NCBI GenBank assembly: GCA_964527585.1
Contig: CAZGPE010000009.1
Coordinates: 1-63,473, forward strand
Direction: 5' to 3'
Length of the DNA stretch: 63,473 nt
DNA from: Fimenecus sp964527585
GTDB lineage: Bacteria > Bacillota > Clostridia > Oscillospirales > Acutalibacteraceae
This document shows positions 33,881 to 41,934 of the stretch, piece after piece. The notes beneath the pieces were generated by a model, which worked only from the letters and a program-made list of their open reading frames with translations, was not told the DNA's origin and did no database searches. Both the position numbers and the translations under genes were made by a program. Within the stretch, counting starts at the first letter, position 1, and each line of letters begins with the position of its first letter.

Positions 33881-34369
33881 ATGGAAAGACGGGATAAAAT
33901 AAATTATTATTTGGATCTTGCCGAAACAGTAGCTCATAGAAGCACTTGCTTGCGCCGTCATTACGGAGCGGTAATCGTTCAAAACGATCAGGTAATCTCA
34001 ACTGGATATTCGGGTGCGCCGAGAGGAAGAAAAAATTGCTGCGACCTCAACAAATGTATCCGTGATGAACTGAAAATTCCGAGAGGGGAAAGATATGAAC
34101 TTTGCCGAAGCGTTCATGCCGAAGCAAATGCGATAATCAACGCTTCGAGAAACGAAATGATAGGCGGAACTTTGTATCTTGTCGGTCTTGAATGCGGAGA
34201 TACGGACTATGTCGAAAACGCTAACAGTTGCTCTATGTGTAAGAGAATGATTATAAACTCCGGAATCGAACATATAGTAATCAGAGATACGAAAGACGAA
34301 TACAGAATTGTTAATGTAAGAAAATGGATTGATGATGACGATTCTCTCAGCGGAGTTTTCGGATATTGA
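33881..34369 (+). CDS. Deoxycytidylate deaminase-like zinc enzyme
   Basis: The 162-aa product has the CDA-fold zinc site: HAEANAI (His ligand and catalytic Glu) and CSMCKRM (two Cys ligands), plus the ComEB-like RHYGAVIVQNDQVISTGYSGAP and NCCDLNKCIRD insert. dCMP deaminases convert dCMP to dUMP for thymidylate synthesis and are related to competence protein ComEB. The ATG at 33881 has a TGAGGTG ribosome site. It is transcribed alone and ends at a terminator. Confidence 0.88.
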   Translation: MERRDKINYYLDLAETVAHRSTCLRRHYGAVIVQNDQVISTGYSGAPRGRKNCCDLNKCIRDELKIPRGERYELCRSVHAEANAIINASRNEMIGGTLYLVGLECGDTDYVENANSCSMCKRMIINSGIEHIVIRDTKDEYRIVNVRKWIDDDDSLSGVFGY

Positions 34370-34380
34370 TTAATGCAATT

Positions 34381-34412
34381 AACGGAACGGATTTCCCGTT
34401 CCGTTGTTTTTA
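34381..34412 (+). terminator. Terminator of the deaminase gene
   Basis: AACGGAACGG (34381-34390) pairs perfectly with CCGTTCCGTT (34396-34405), followed by a T-rich tail. A second small A/T-flanked hairpin lies at 34418-34437. Confidence 0.85.
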
Positions 34413-34476
34413 TGCTTAAAAATCGAGGACGATTTTTGTGCAATTTGCCATTTTTCAAAACTTAATTACTTATAAA

Positions 34477-34505
34477 TTGACTATTTTTTATCGGTGATAT
34501 ATAAT
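34477..34505 (+). promoter_or_regulatory. Promoter of the sugar symporter gene
   Basis: TTGACT (34477-34482) and TATAAT (34500-34505) with a 17-bp spacer, 35 bp before the ATG. Confidence 0.75.
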
Positions 34506-34540
34506 AGTAAAGATACCAAAAAGGAAATGAGGATTTCAAA

Positions 34541-36100
34541 ATGAAAATCAATGATTTGCTCCATAAGGTTTATGGAACGACTCCTGATGACGGTAATCTT
34601 CAGCCGAAAGAGGCTGTCGCTTACGGAATAACAGGTTTCGGACAGAACCTTGTGTGCACGATTATCGGCTCTTATCTTACCGTTTTCCTTACAGATGCTC
34701 TTCTTTTCGGCAGCTTGGAAAAAGGCGATTTGTTTAAGACGATGACAGGTGCAATGGCAGTTGCATGGCTTATGCTTGGAACCCGTGTTTTTGACGCTTT
34801 CAACGATCCGATTATGGGCTCGATTGTTGACAGAACAAGAACTAAGTGGGGTAAATGCCGTCCTTACCTTAAATGGATGGCTATTCCGATTGCGGTTTGT
34901 ACAATAGCGTGCTTCTTGCCGATATTCCCCGCAAAAACAATGTCGACATTTGTTATCGTAGCGGTTATTTATGTAATTTGGTCAGTTGTTTATACCGTTT
35001 CGGATGTTCCTTATTGGGCGCTTTCGACTTGTATGACCAATAACACAATTGTCAGAGGTAATTTGCTTACCGTTACCCGTCTTATCTGTACTCTCGGTGC
35101 GGGTATCGTAACAGTCGGTGTTCCGATTATCACTTCCGCTGTTACCGCTAAGTACAAATATACCGATGCCGATCTTGCAACTATTATGTCGACTTTCGGC
35201 GTTGACGAAGCCGGTGCCGCAAACTATGTCGGAACCGTAATGCCCGAATACATTCAGGCTAATGCCGATACTCTTAAATGGACATATTTCATTTGTGCGT
35301 TGGTATTTGTTGTTCTTTCAATCCCGATGTTCTTCTACGGATTTAAGCACACAAAAGAACGCTACACAACAGATGATGTTCCGCCCTCACTCGGACATAA
35401 CCTCAGACTTCTCTTTAAGAACAAAGAACTTATGCTTATCGTTATTTCCGGTATTCTCGGCGGTGCGAGAATGGTTTATACATATACAGGCGGACTTTAC
35501 TTCGCTAAGTATGTTCTTAACAACGAAGGTGTATATTCGTTAATTACTCTTCTTGTTGTTCCCGGCGGACTTGTTGCTTCGATTCTCGTTCCGTGGATGA
35601 CTAAGAAGTTTACAAAGAAATGGGCATATATCTATGTTCATATTCTCGGCGCAGTTGTTATGTTTGCGATGTATTTCATCGGATATGATGCTCCGTGGAA
35701 ACTTGTAGTTTGTGCTATCGGACTTGTTCTTCTCGGTATTCCCCAGGGCGTTAACAACATTATCACTTATGCTATGATCGGTGATACGGTTGACTACCTT
35801 GAATGGAAAACAGGCGAGAGAGCCGAAGGCATTTGCTTCGCAATGCAGACTCTTATCAACAAAATCGGTATGGCAGTCGGTGCGTTTGTCGGCGTAATGT
35901 CTTATTCATGGGCTAAGATCAACCCCGAAATGACACCTGCGATTACTCCCGAAGGAAAAACAACTCTTTGGAATGTTCTTATCCTTTCAGGTGCTATCAG
36001 TATGGTAGGTACAATTATCCCCATGCTCTTCTACACAATCACAGAGAAAAAACAGGCTCAGATGGTTGCTGAAATCGAAGCGAGAAAAGCATCTAAGTAA
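34541..36100 (+). CDS. GPH-family sugar:cation symporter (MelB-like)
   Basis: A 519-aa, twelve-helix MFS protein. It has the family motif DAFNDPIMGSIVDRTRTKWGKCRPYL in loop 2-3 (here seen as several short blocks) and GIPQGVNNIITYAMIGDTVDYLEWKTGER in the second half. Members import glycosides, pentosides or hexuronides with Na+ or H+. An insertion of about 40 residues around residues 205-245 extends a loop between helices. No catabolic gene is next to it, so the substrate is open. Codons are biased as in highly expressed genes (many GTT, CTT, AAG). Confidence 0.9.
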   Translation: MKINDLLHKVYGTTPDDGNLQPKEAVAYGITGFGQNLVCTIIGSYLTVFLTDALLFGSLEKGDLFKTMTGAMAVAWLMLGTRVFDAFNDPIMGSIVDRTRTKWGKCRPYLKWMAIPIAVCTIACFLPIFPAKTMSTFVIVAVIYVIWSVVYTVSDVPYWALSTCMTNNTIVRGNLLTVTRLICTLGAGIVTVGVPIITSAVTAKYKYTDADLATIMSTFGVDEAGAANYVGTVMPEYIQANADTLKWTYFICALVFVVLSIPMFFYGFKHTKERYTTDDVPPSLGHNLRLLFKNKELMLIVISGILGGARMVYTYTGGLYFAKYVLNNEGVYSLITLLVVPGGLVASILVPWMTKKFTKKWAYIYVHILGAVVMFAMYFIGYDAPWKLVVCAIGLVLLGIPQGVNNIITYAMIGDTVDYLEWKTGERAEGICFAMQTLINKIGMAVGAFVGVMSYSWAKINPEMTPAITPEGKTTLWNVLILSGAISMVGTIIPMLFYTITEKKQAQMVAEIEARKASK

Positions 36101-36117
36101 TTTGCTTAATACACAAA

Positions 36118-36150
36118 AAGGCGTTCGGATAAACCGAACGCCTTAATTTT
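36118..36150 (+). terminator. Terminator of the symporter gene
   Basis: AAGGCGTTCGG (36118-36128) pairs with CCGAACGCCTT (36134-36144), followed by a T-rich tail. Confidence 0.85.
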
Positions 36151-36171
36151 ATGCTGTGTAAAATGCAAAAG

Positions 36172-36201
36172 AAAAAAGCCATCTGAATCAGATGGCTTTT
36201 T
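36172..36201 (-). terminator. Terminator of tRNA-Gln (minus strand)
   Basis: AAAAAGCCATCTG and CAGATGGCTTTTT form a 13-bp stem with an AAT loop, followed by Ts on the minus strand. It touches the tRNA 3' end at 36201. Confidence 0.85.
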
Positions 36202-36274
36202 GGCAGCGGTATAAGGATTCGAACCTCAACATACGGAGTCAGAGTCCGCTGTGCTACCGTTACACAATACCGCT
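36201..36274 (-). tRNA. tRNA-Gln (anticodon CTG)
   Basis: A 74-nt cloverleaf on the minus strand. The acceptor AGCGGTA pairs with TACCGCT, the anticodon stem GCGGA/TCCGT holds loop CTCTGAC (anticodon CTG, reads CAG), and the T-arm TGAGG/CCTTA has loop TTCGAAT. Discriminator G and an encoded CCA (36201-36203) follow. The D-arm is short but drawable (GTG/CAC). CAG is the less used Gln codon in an AT-rich genome, so this may be a secondary isoacceptor. Confidence 0.9.
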
Positions 36275-36338
36275 ATATCAAGTGAGTTTTCTCAACTGCG
36301 AGAGATATTATACAATGAGAAAACTCAAATGTCAATAG

Positions 36339-37856
36339 TTAATTTGCCGAAATAATATTTAATATGTTATTTCTTTCGTTTACGAAAATAAGAAACACGC
36401 CGATTACCGTTGATATAACCAATAAGAGCGATATTGTTATGAAAATCACTTGCTTTATCAAATCGCTTTCGTCTTTCACGAAATACATAAGCCTTGATAA
36501 AACGCAAGTCGAAAATACGATTGCGACAAGTGCGATATCCGCTAAATACCGTATATTTACTCCGGCAAGGCACATATCCGAAAATGAAACCGCAAGAACG
36601 CAAATAACTGCAAGGATAAATATCGCTGTTTTGGTTTTGTCTGATTTTTTGTTTATAAGCAACGGCGATACGGCGAAACTTATATTTGTGGGGAAACTCA
36701 TTATTCCGATTGTTGAAGTTATATACACATAATCGGGGTAGTTTTTCAAAGGGACATACGGCAAAGCGAAATACGGCGATTTTTCGGTGAATACGGGAAG
36801 TTGAAATATATAATATCTTAACGCAGGCAGGAACAAAGCGAAGGTTATCGCATATTCCGAAACATCGTGAACGGTTAACTGATATTTTGCGCCGAATTCG
36901 AAAACGGATCCGAATCTTGCATAGTTGTACCACATTACTCCGATTGTTCCTATTACGGCGGGGATGCCGAAAGACAAAACCTGATATATTTTTTGAAGAG
37001 GTTTATATTTGTCGGAAATGACGGTTGAAACATATATCGGAATCGCTATGACGAAAAAGGCTACCATACTCGGTCTTGAAAGAACAAGAAATACAAGAGA
37101 TATTGCCGAAAAGAAGAAGTTGATACAGCGTTTTTTCAAATTTTCCGTGCCGTAAGCATTGAAAGAGAAAAGTAGGAACAAAGTGAGAAAAAGTATACCG
37201 CTTGCTACGGCGATATAATACATATCGGCACTTGCCTGAACCGTATAAACAAGACTTCCGGTTTCACAAGCGAAAATCGACATTAAAAGTATAAACAGAT
37301 TGAGCTTTTTAACGAAAATTTGATGTACTTTTATAACAAGAAACGCAATTGCAACTGTGCTTGCGGCACTGAGAATAAAGCAAACGGTATTTGCTTCGGG
37401 AACTTTTCCGAAAATAAAATAAAAAGGATAGTAAATCAGCAATATCGGGGCGATGCCGAAATAAGAGTAGTAATTTCCGTCAAAATACGCTCTGTCCCAA
37501 AGATAAGATACTTCTTGCTCGGTGCGTGCCGTGTAATCGTAGGGGTTGAGCATATTCATAAGTTCGAAACTCGGAGAAATATCCAAATTCAGTTGATGTT
37601 TCAAAAAAGCGTCGAATTGCTGCTCGTATGCGTTCATACTTTCTAATTTATAAATGTACGGATAAGCAAGGTTTTCCTGTGCGAGTAAGCAGTAAATGGC
37701 GCAGGAAACACAGAGGGATGTTACGGCACAGATAAATACTGCCGTATTGTGCGAATTTTTTTCGGGGTTGAATTCGATGTTATACAGTTTTGTTTTACAC
37801 GAAATGGCGGAGAATAAAACGAAAAGGATTATCACCGCCGCACAGATAATTTCCAT
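36339..37856 (-). CDS. Polytopic membrane protein, glycosyltransferase-like (unassigned)
   Basis: A protein of about 505 aa with at least ten hydrophobic segments and a loop between the second and third containing YDYTARTEQEV and DGNYYSYFGIAP. The arrangement resembles GT-C fold glycosyltransferases or O-antigen-type membrane enzymes, in which an extracytoplasmic loop near the first helices carries acidic catalytic residues. I cannot assign a family. The start is ATG 37856 with AGAAGGAAG upstream. It stands alone with its own promoter and is convergent with no partner gene. A role in surface glycan assembly is a guess. Confidence 0.6.
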   Translation of the reverse strand: MEIICAAVIILFVLFSAISCKTKLYNIEFNPEKNSHNTAVFICAVTSLCVSCAIYCLLAQENLAYPYIYKLESMNAYEQQFDAFLKHQLNLDISPSFELMNMLNPYDYTARTEQEVSYLWDRAYFDGNYYSYFGIAPILLIYYPFYFIFGKVPEANTVCFILSAASTVAIAFLVIKVHQIFVKKLNLFILLMSIFACETGSLVYTVQASADMYYIAVASGILFLTLFLLFSFNAYGTENLKKRCINFFFSAISLVFLVLSRPSMVAFFVIAIPIYVSTVISDKYKPLQKIYQVLSFGIPAVIGTIGVMWYNYARFGSVFEFGAKYQLTVHDVSEYAITFALFLPALRYYIFQLPVFTEKSPYFALPYVPLKNYPDYVYITSTIGIMSFPTNISFAVSPLLINKKSDKTKTAIFILAVICVLAVSFSDMCLAGVNIRYLADIALVAIVFSTCVLSRLMYFVKDESDLIKQVIFITISLLLVISTVIGVFLIFVNERNNILNIISAN

Positions 37857-37884
37857 ACAATCTTCCTTCTTAAAAAGTGATTTT

Positions 37885-37913
37885 ATTATAGTATAATTAT
37901 TCGGGAGATTCAA
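37885..37913 (-). promoter_or_regulatory. Promoter of the polytopic membrane protein gene
   Basis: On the minus strand TTGAAT (37913-37908) and TATAAT (37890-37885) with a 17-bp spacer. It lies about 30 bp before the chosen ATG, which supports that start over one further upstream. Confidence 0.65.
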
Positions 37914-37952
37914 TCGGATATTTTAAGTTGATGCTTTGTCTTTCATTTTTAA

Positions 37953-37981
37953 TTGCCATTGAGCGAAAACTGTGATAAAAT
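37953..37981 (+). promoter_or_regulatory. Promoter of pncB-ppa
   Basis: TTGCCA (37953-37958) and TAAAAT (37976-37981) with a 17-bp spacer, 18 bp before the pncB ATG, whose AGAGGTGA ribosome site lies in between. The leader would be short. Confidence 0.55.
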
Positions 37982-37999
37982 TATCGAAGAGGTGAGTTT

Positions 38000-39457
38000 A
38001 TGAACTTGTTTAATGAGTTTGATAACATTTCAATGCTTACGGAGTTTTACGAAATGACAACCGTTGACGGCTATTTTAACAGCCCCGTAAAAGACACGGT
38101 TGCTTATTTTGACTTGTTTTTCAGAAAGGTTCCCGATAAAGGCGGCTTTGCTGTTATGGCGGGACTTTCGCAGGTTATAGAATATCTTAAAAACATTCAT
38201 TTTACCAAAGACGATATTGAGTATCTTCGCTCTAAAGGAATAAGCGAGGCTTTTTGCGAATATTTGAGCGATTTTAAGTTTACTTGCGATGTTTGGGCGA
38301 TTCCGGAAGGTACGCCGATATTTCCGAACGAGCCGATAGTAAAAGTAAAAGGTCCCGTTGTTCAAGCACAGCTTATTGAAACGGCATTGCTTATGTTTAT
38401 AAATCAGCAGAGCCTTATTGCAACAAAGGCCAACCGACTTGTCCGTGCCTCACATTCGACAACCGTTGCCGAATACGGAACAAGACGGGCACAGGGCTTT
38501 TCACAGTCGGTTCTCGGTGCGAGAGCCGCTTATATCGGCGGCTGCTCTATGACTTCCGGAATAATTCCGCAAAAACAGTTCGGAATACCGGTTGTGAACA
38601 CGATGATACACAGTTGGGTTGAGATGTTCGATTCCGAATATGAAGCATTTTGCGAATATGCACGGCGTTATCCCGATGACTGTACTGTTGTTGTCGATAC
38701 ATACGATACTATCCGTTCGGGAATTCCCAATGCGATTAAAGCGTTTAACGATGTACTTGTACCGATGGGAAAACGCCCTAATTCGATAAGAATAGATTCG
38801 GGAGATATAACCTATCTTTCAAAAAGAGCAAGAAAAATGCTTGATGAAGCGGGATTTCCCGATTGTGATATTATGGCGTCCAACTCTCTTGACGAATACC
38901 TTATCAGTGATATGGTTTCTCAAGGGGCGAAAGTTGATTGTTTTATTGTCGGAGAAAGACTGATTTCTTCGGCGTCGTCTCCGCTGTTCAGCGGTGTTTA
39001 CAAACTTTGTGCCGTCGAAAAGAACGGAGAAGTAATTCCGAAGATCAATCTTTCGGAAAATGTCAGCAAAATTACAATTCCTTCGTCAAAAATGGTTTAC
39101 AGACTTTTTGATACCGAATCCGGAAAGGCTATTGCCGATGTGCTTACTTTAGAGGGAGAGACGGTTGATGACGGAAAGCCGTACACCTTGTTTGATCCCG
39201 ACTATACATGGAAGCGTAAGGATATTGAAAGTTTTGTCGCAAGACCGTTGCTTGTTCCGATTTTCGAGAAAGGCGAATGTGTCTATAAAGAGCCGACGCT
39301 TGAGCAAATCAGAGATTACTGTGCGGAACAGATAGATACGCTTTGGGATGAAGTAAAGCGCTTTGAAAATCCGCATAAATATTATGTCGATCTCTCAAAA
39401 GAACTTTGGAGAGTAAGAAATAGATTGATAGAAGAACATAAAGGAGTTACAAAATGA
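38000..39457 (+). CDS. pncB: Nicotinate phosphoribosyltransferase
   Basis: The 485-aa product has the PncB signatures near the N-terminus (LTEFYEMTTVDGYF), the AEYGTRRAQGFSQSVLGARAAYIGG block and VDTYDTIRSGIPNAIK. RIDSGDITYLSKRARK contributes to the phosphoribosyl pyrophosphate site, and IMASNSLDEYLI follows. It forms nicotinate mononucleotide from nicotinate, PRPP and ATP, releasing pyrophosphate, in the NAD salvage pathway. The next gene, a pyrophosphatase, overlaps it by 4 bp (ATGA), so the by-product is hydrolysed by a co-translated enzyme. Confidence 0.94.
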   Translation: MNLFNEFDNISMLTEFYEMTTVDGYFNSPVKDTVAYFDLFFRKVPDKGGFAVMAGLSQVIEYLKNIHFTKDDIEYLRSKGISEAFCEYLSDFKFTCDVWAIPEGTPIFPNEPIVKVKGPVVQAQLIETALLMFINQQSLIATKANRLVRASHSTTVAEYGTRRAQGFSQSVLGARAAYIGGCSMTSGIIPQKQFGIPVVNTMIHSWVEMFDSEYEAFCEYARRYPDDCTVVVDTYDTIRSGIPNAIKAFNDVLVPMGKRPNSIRIDSGDITYLSKRARKMLDEAGFPDCDIMASNSLDEYLISDMVSQGAKVDCFIVGERLISSASSPLFSGVYKLCAVEKNGEVIPKINLSENVSKITIPSSKMVYRLFDTESGKAIADVLTLEGETVDDGKPYTLFDPDYTWKRKDIESFVARPLLVPIFEKGECVYKEPTLEQIRDYCAEQIDTLWDEVKRFENPHKYYVDLSKELWRVRNRLIEEHKGVTK

Positions 39458-39984
39458 ATATTTGGCATGACATCAATCCGCAAAGGATAACAAGAAAATC
39501 GTTTGAAGCTGTTATTGAAATAAGTAAGGGCAGTAAAATGAAGTATGAACTCGATAAGGAAACGGGTATGCTCAGACTTGACCGAGTTCTTTACACTTCG
39601 ACACACTATCCCGCAAACTACGGATTTATTCCGAGGACTTATGCCGAGGATAACGACCCGTTGGATGTTTTGGTTCTTTGTTCGGAACGCATTGAACCGA
39701 TGGCGCTTGTAAAGTGCTACCCGATAGGTGTTATTTCTATGCTTGATAACGGAGCACCCGACCATAAGGTTATCGCAATTCCGTTTGACGATCCGACTTA
39801 TAATGAGTATAAAGACATATCACAGCTTCCTGCTCATATTTTCCAGGAAATGCGTCATTTCTTCTCGGTTTATAAAACTCTTGAAGGAAAGACTACCGAT
39901 ATTGATGAAGTTAAGGGCGTTTTGACCGCTGTTGATATAGTCGAAGAATCAATACAGAGATATAAAGATAAGTTTTGCAAATAA
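39454..39984 (+). CDS. ppa: Inorganic pyrophosphatase (family I)
   Basis: The 176-aa product is a soluble family I pyrophosphatase. Key residues appear in SKMKYELDKETGMLRLDRVLY, then YPANYGFIPRTYAEDNDPLDVLVL (the DxDPxD metal-binding motif), and a C-terminal HFFSVYKTLEGK. It hydrolyses PPi to phosphate and pulls PRPP-dependent reactions forward. Its ATG overlaps the pncB stop and has AAGGAG inside pncB. The sequence is shorter and different from the membrane or family II enzymes common in Clostridia. Confidence 0.93.
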   Translation: MNIWHDINPQRITRKSFEAVIEISKGSKMKYELDKETGMLRLDRVLYTSTHYPANYGFIPRTYAEDNDPLDVLVLCSERIEPMALVKCYPIGVISMLDNGAPDHKVIAIPFDDPTYNEYKDISQLPAHIFQEMRHFFSVYKTLEGKTTDIDEVKGVLTAVDIVEESIQRYKDKFCK

Positions 39985-39999
39985 TTGCGGAGTGGGAAA

Positions 40000-41199
40000 A
40001 TGGCAAAAAGGGAAGTAAAAGTATTTTTATCCGTAATTCTCGCAATGGTGCTTGTGTTCGGTACCGGTGTGTTGCTTGTTATGAAAAAAGACGGCGGTTC
40101 GGTTCCTGTTGAAGCGCCGGTCGAAAACACACAGCAGGAAGAGACGACGCAGGAAGTTTTACCGAGCGTAAGCGTTGATTTTCTGTCTGTAGGAGATAAC
40201 CTTATACACGACGGAATATATGAACAGGCAAATAAAAGAGCGGGTGGCAACGGTTATGATTTTTCATACTGTTATGAAAATATCGCTTCGGATGTTTCTT
40301 CTGCGGATATAGCGACCATAAATCAGGAAACCGTTATTTCTCAAAGTAATTCTCCGTCGGGATATCCTCTTTTTAATTCGCCGAGAGAAGTCGGAGACGA
40401 AATAGCGAGAATCGGATTCGATGTTATTGCGATGGCGAACAATCATATGATTGACAAAGGCGCAAAAGGACTTTCGGAAGCGATTGATTATTGGGACAGC
40501 GTCGAAGGTGTCGTCAGAACGGGTGCGTATAAAAACGAAGAAGAACTTAATCAGGTTGAATATATTGAGTCTAATGGGCTGAAAATCGGTCTTGTGGGTG
40601 TAACTCAGTATACAAACGGTCTTTCTTTACCTTCTAACAGTGAACTCAAAATTATTTATTCTTCAAATGAAGATGAGATAAAAAGAAAAATCGAAGCGGC
40701 AAAAGAAGTTTGCGATGCGGTTCTTGTCAATGTCCATTGGGGAAATGAATATCAAACAACGCCGACTCAGGATCAAAAAAATCTTGCGAAAAAGATGGCT
40801 CTTTGGGGTGCCGATGTCATTATCGGACACCATCCCCATGTTATACAGCCCGTTGAATTTATCGAAAGAGACGATGGTCGGCAAACTCTCGTTGCATATT
40901 CTTTGGGAAACTTTATTTCTCAGCAGAATACACCTGCGAGAGTGATAGGCGGAATGTTAAATTATACTTTGACAAAGGATTTTAATACCGGAAAAATAAG
41001 CATAGATAATGTCCGCTTTGTACCGATTGTTACACATTATGTCAGAGGAAGCCACGATGTAAAGATATATAAATTATCTCAATATTCCGATGACCTTGCA
41101 AAGAAACAGTCAGGCAGACTTAAAGACGGTTCTTTCAATGTAACTTACATAGAAAACTTTGTTTCCGATATAATAGATGCACGGTTTTTGGATAATTAA
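40000..41199 (+). CDS. CapA/PgsA-like metallophosphatase-fold protein, membrane-anchored
   Basis: The product is about 399 aa. It has a signal/anchor segment (about 8-29), then a low-complexity linker (PVEAPVENTQQEETTQE) and the CapA domain: VDFLSVGDNLIHDGIY, TINQETVIS, VIAMANNHMIDKG, VNVHWGNEY and IIGHHPHVIQP. The domain is attached to the poly-gamma-glutamate capsule machinery in some bacteria and resembles metallophosphoesterases, with histidine and aspartate ligands as shown. There are no capsule ligase genes (capB/C) nearby, so its role is undefined. ATG 40000 has GGAGTGGGA upstream. Confidence 0.85.
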   Translation: MAKREVKVFLSVILAMVLVFGTGVLLVMKKDGGSVPVEAPVENTQQEETTQEVLPSVSVDFLSVGDNLIHDGIYEQANKRAGGNGYDFSYCYENIASDVSSADIATINQETVISQSNSPSGYPLFNSPREVGDEIARIGFDVIAMANNHMIDKGAKGLSEAIDYWDSVEGVVRTGAYKNEEELNQVEYIESNGLKIGLVGVTQYTNGLSLPSNSELKIIYSSNEDEIKRKIEAAKEVCDAVLVNVHWGNEYQTTPTQDQKNLAKKMALWGADVIIGHHPHVIQPVEFIERDDGRQTLVAYSLGNFISQQNTPARVIGGMLNYTLTKDFNTGKISIDNVRFVPIVTHYVRGSHDVKIYKLSQYSDDLAKKQSGRLKDGSFNVTYIENFVSDIIDARFLDN

Positions 41200-41218
41200 C
41201 AGTTTAATAACGCAGTTT

Positions 41219-41261
41219 TACCGCTGTTTGAAGTTGAATCTTCAAACGGCGGTATTTTTTT
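41219..41261 (+). terminator. Terminator before the dcw cluster
   Basis: A 15-bp stem (41219-41233 with 41240-41254, loop TTGAAT) leads into seven Ts. The intergenic span 41200-41510 (311 bp) holds this terminator, an A/T-rich stretch with nothing recognisable up to about 41390, and then the dcw promoter. Confidence 0.9.
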
Positions 41262-41391
41262 ACCCACTTTACACCACTGTTATGACATTTGAATGTTTTA
41301 TTCGTCTTTTTGCACAAAAACGAAGCGAAAAGTTTGTTGAAAAATACTCGGATTTTAGGGCTTTTTGTTGCTAAAAAAATATGAAAAAGTC

Positions 41392-41420
41392 TTGATTTTT
41401 TTAGGGTTTGAAAGTATAAT
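41392..41420 (+). promoter_or_regulatory. Promoter of the dcw cluster
   Basis: TTGATT (41392-41397) and TATAAT (41415-41420) with a 17-bp spacer. Transcription should start near 41427, within or next to the GTGG repeats that MraZ is known to bind in other bacteria. Confidence 0.75.
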
Positions 41421-41426
41421 GTTATC

Positions 41427-41469
41427 AAAGTGGTGGATGATTTCATAGTTTTTTCATAAAAAAGGTGGA
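41427..41469 (+). promoter_or_regulatory. Candidate MraZ-binding repeats
   Basis: AAAGTGGTGG (41427-41436) and a second AAAGGTGGA (41461-41469) lie between the promoter and mraZ. Mycoplasma MraZ binds AAAGTGKN-like repeats in this position and E. coli MraZ binds TGGGN repeats. Autoregulation of the dcw cluster by its first gene product is therefore likely. The spacing of about 34 bp between the repeats is wider than typical. Confidence 0.5.
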
Positions 41470-41510
41470 AAAACCCACGGTTTTGAATTTTAAGGAAGGG
41501 AGAAACGGCA

Positions 41511-41921
41511 ATGTCTTTTTCAAACAGTTATAAACATACCATTGATTCGAAAAAGCGCCTTTTTATCCCCGCAAAGTTCAGAGCCAAACTCGGTGAGAGC
41601 TTCTACCTTTATTACGACGAGAGTTTACCTTGCATCGCCGTTTACGGTGAAGAGGAATGGGAAAAGAAAAGCAAGATAGTCGAAGAAAGCGGCGACGCAG
41701 ACTGGCAGCGTTTCTTTTTCTCGAATGTAATTTCCGTTGAACCCGATAAGCAGGGCAGAATTACGATTAAAGCATCTTTTTGCGAAGGCGCAGGACTTAA
41801 AAAAGATGTTGCGGTTGTCGGAGTCGGAACAAGAATCGAAATTTGGGATGCCGAAAAGTACGACAAAGAGATGGAACAGATCAATGCTTCGTACAAGAGA
41901 TTTCCCAGCATTATAAACTGA
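41511..41921 (+). CDS. mraZ: Transcriptional regulator MraZ
   Basis: The 136-aa product has two AbrB/SpoVT-like halves: KHTIDSKKRLFIPAKFRAKLG and VEPDKQGRITIKASFCEGAGL. MraZ octamers bind repeats in their own promoter and control the dcw genes. It is the first gene of the cluster, in the conserved position before rsmH. The ATG is preceded by AAGGAAGGGAG. Confidence 0.95.
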   Translation: MSFSNSYKHTIDSKKRLFIPAKFRAKLGESFYLYYDESLPCIAVYGEEEWEKKSKIVEESGDADWQRFFFSNVISVEPDKQGRITIKASFCEGAGLKKDVAVVGVGTRIEIWDAEKYDKEMEQINASYKRFPSIIN

Positions 41922-41934
41922 CGGGAGAGGTAAA

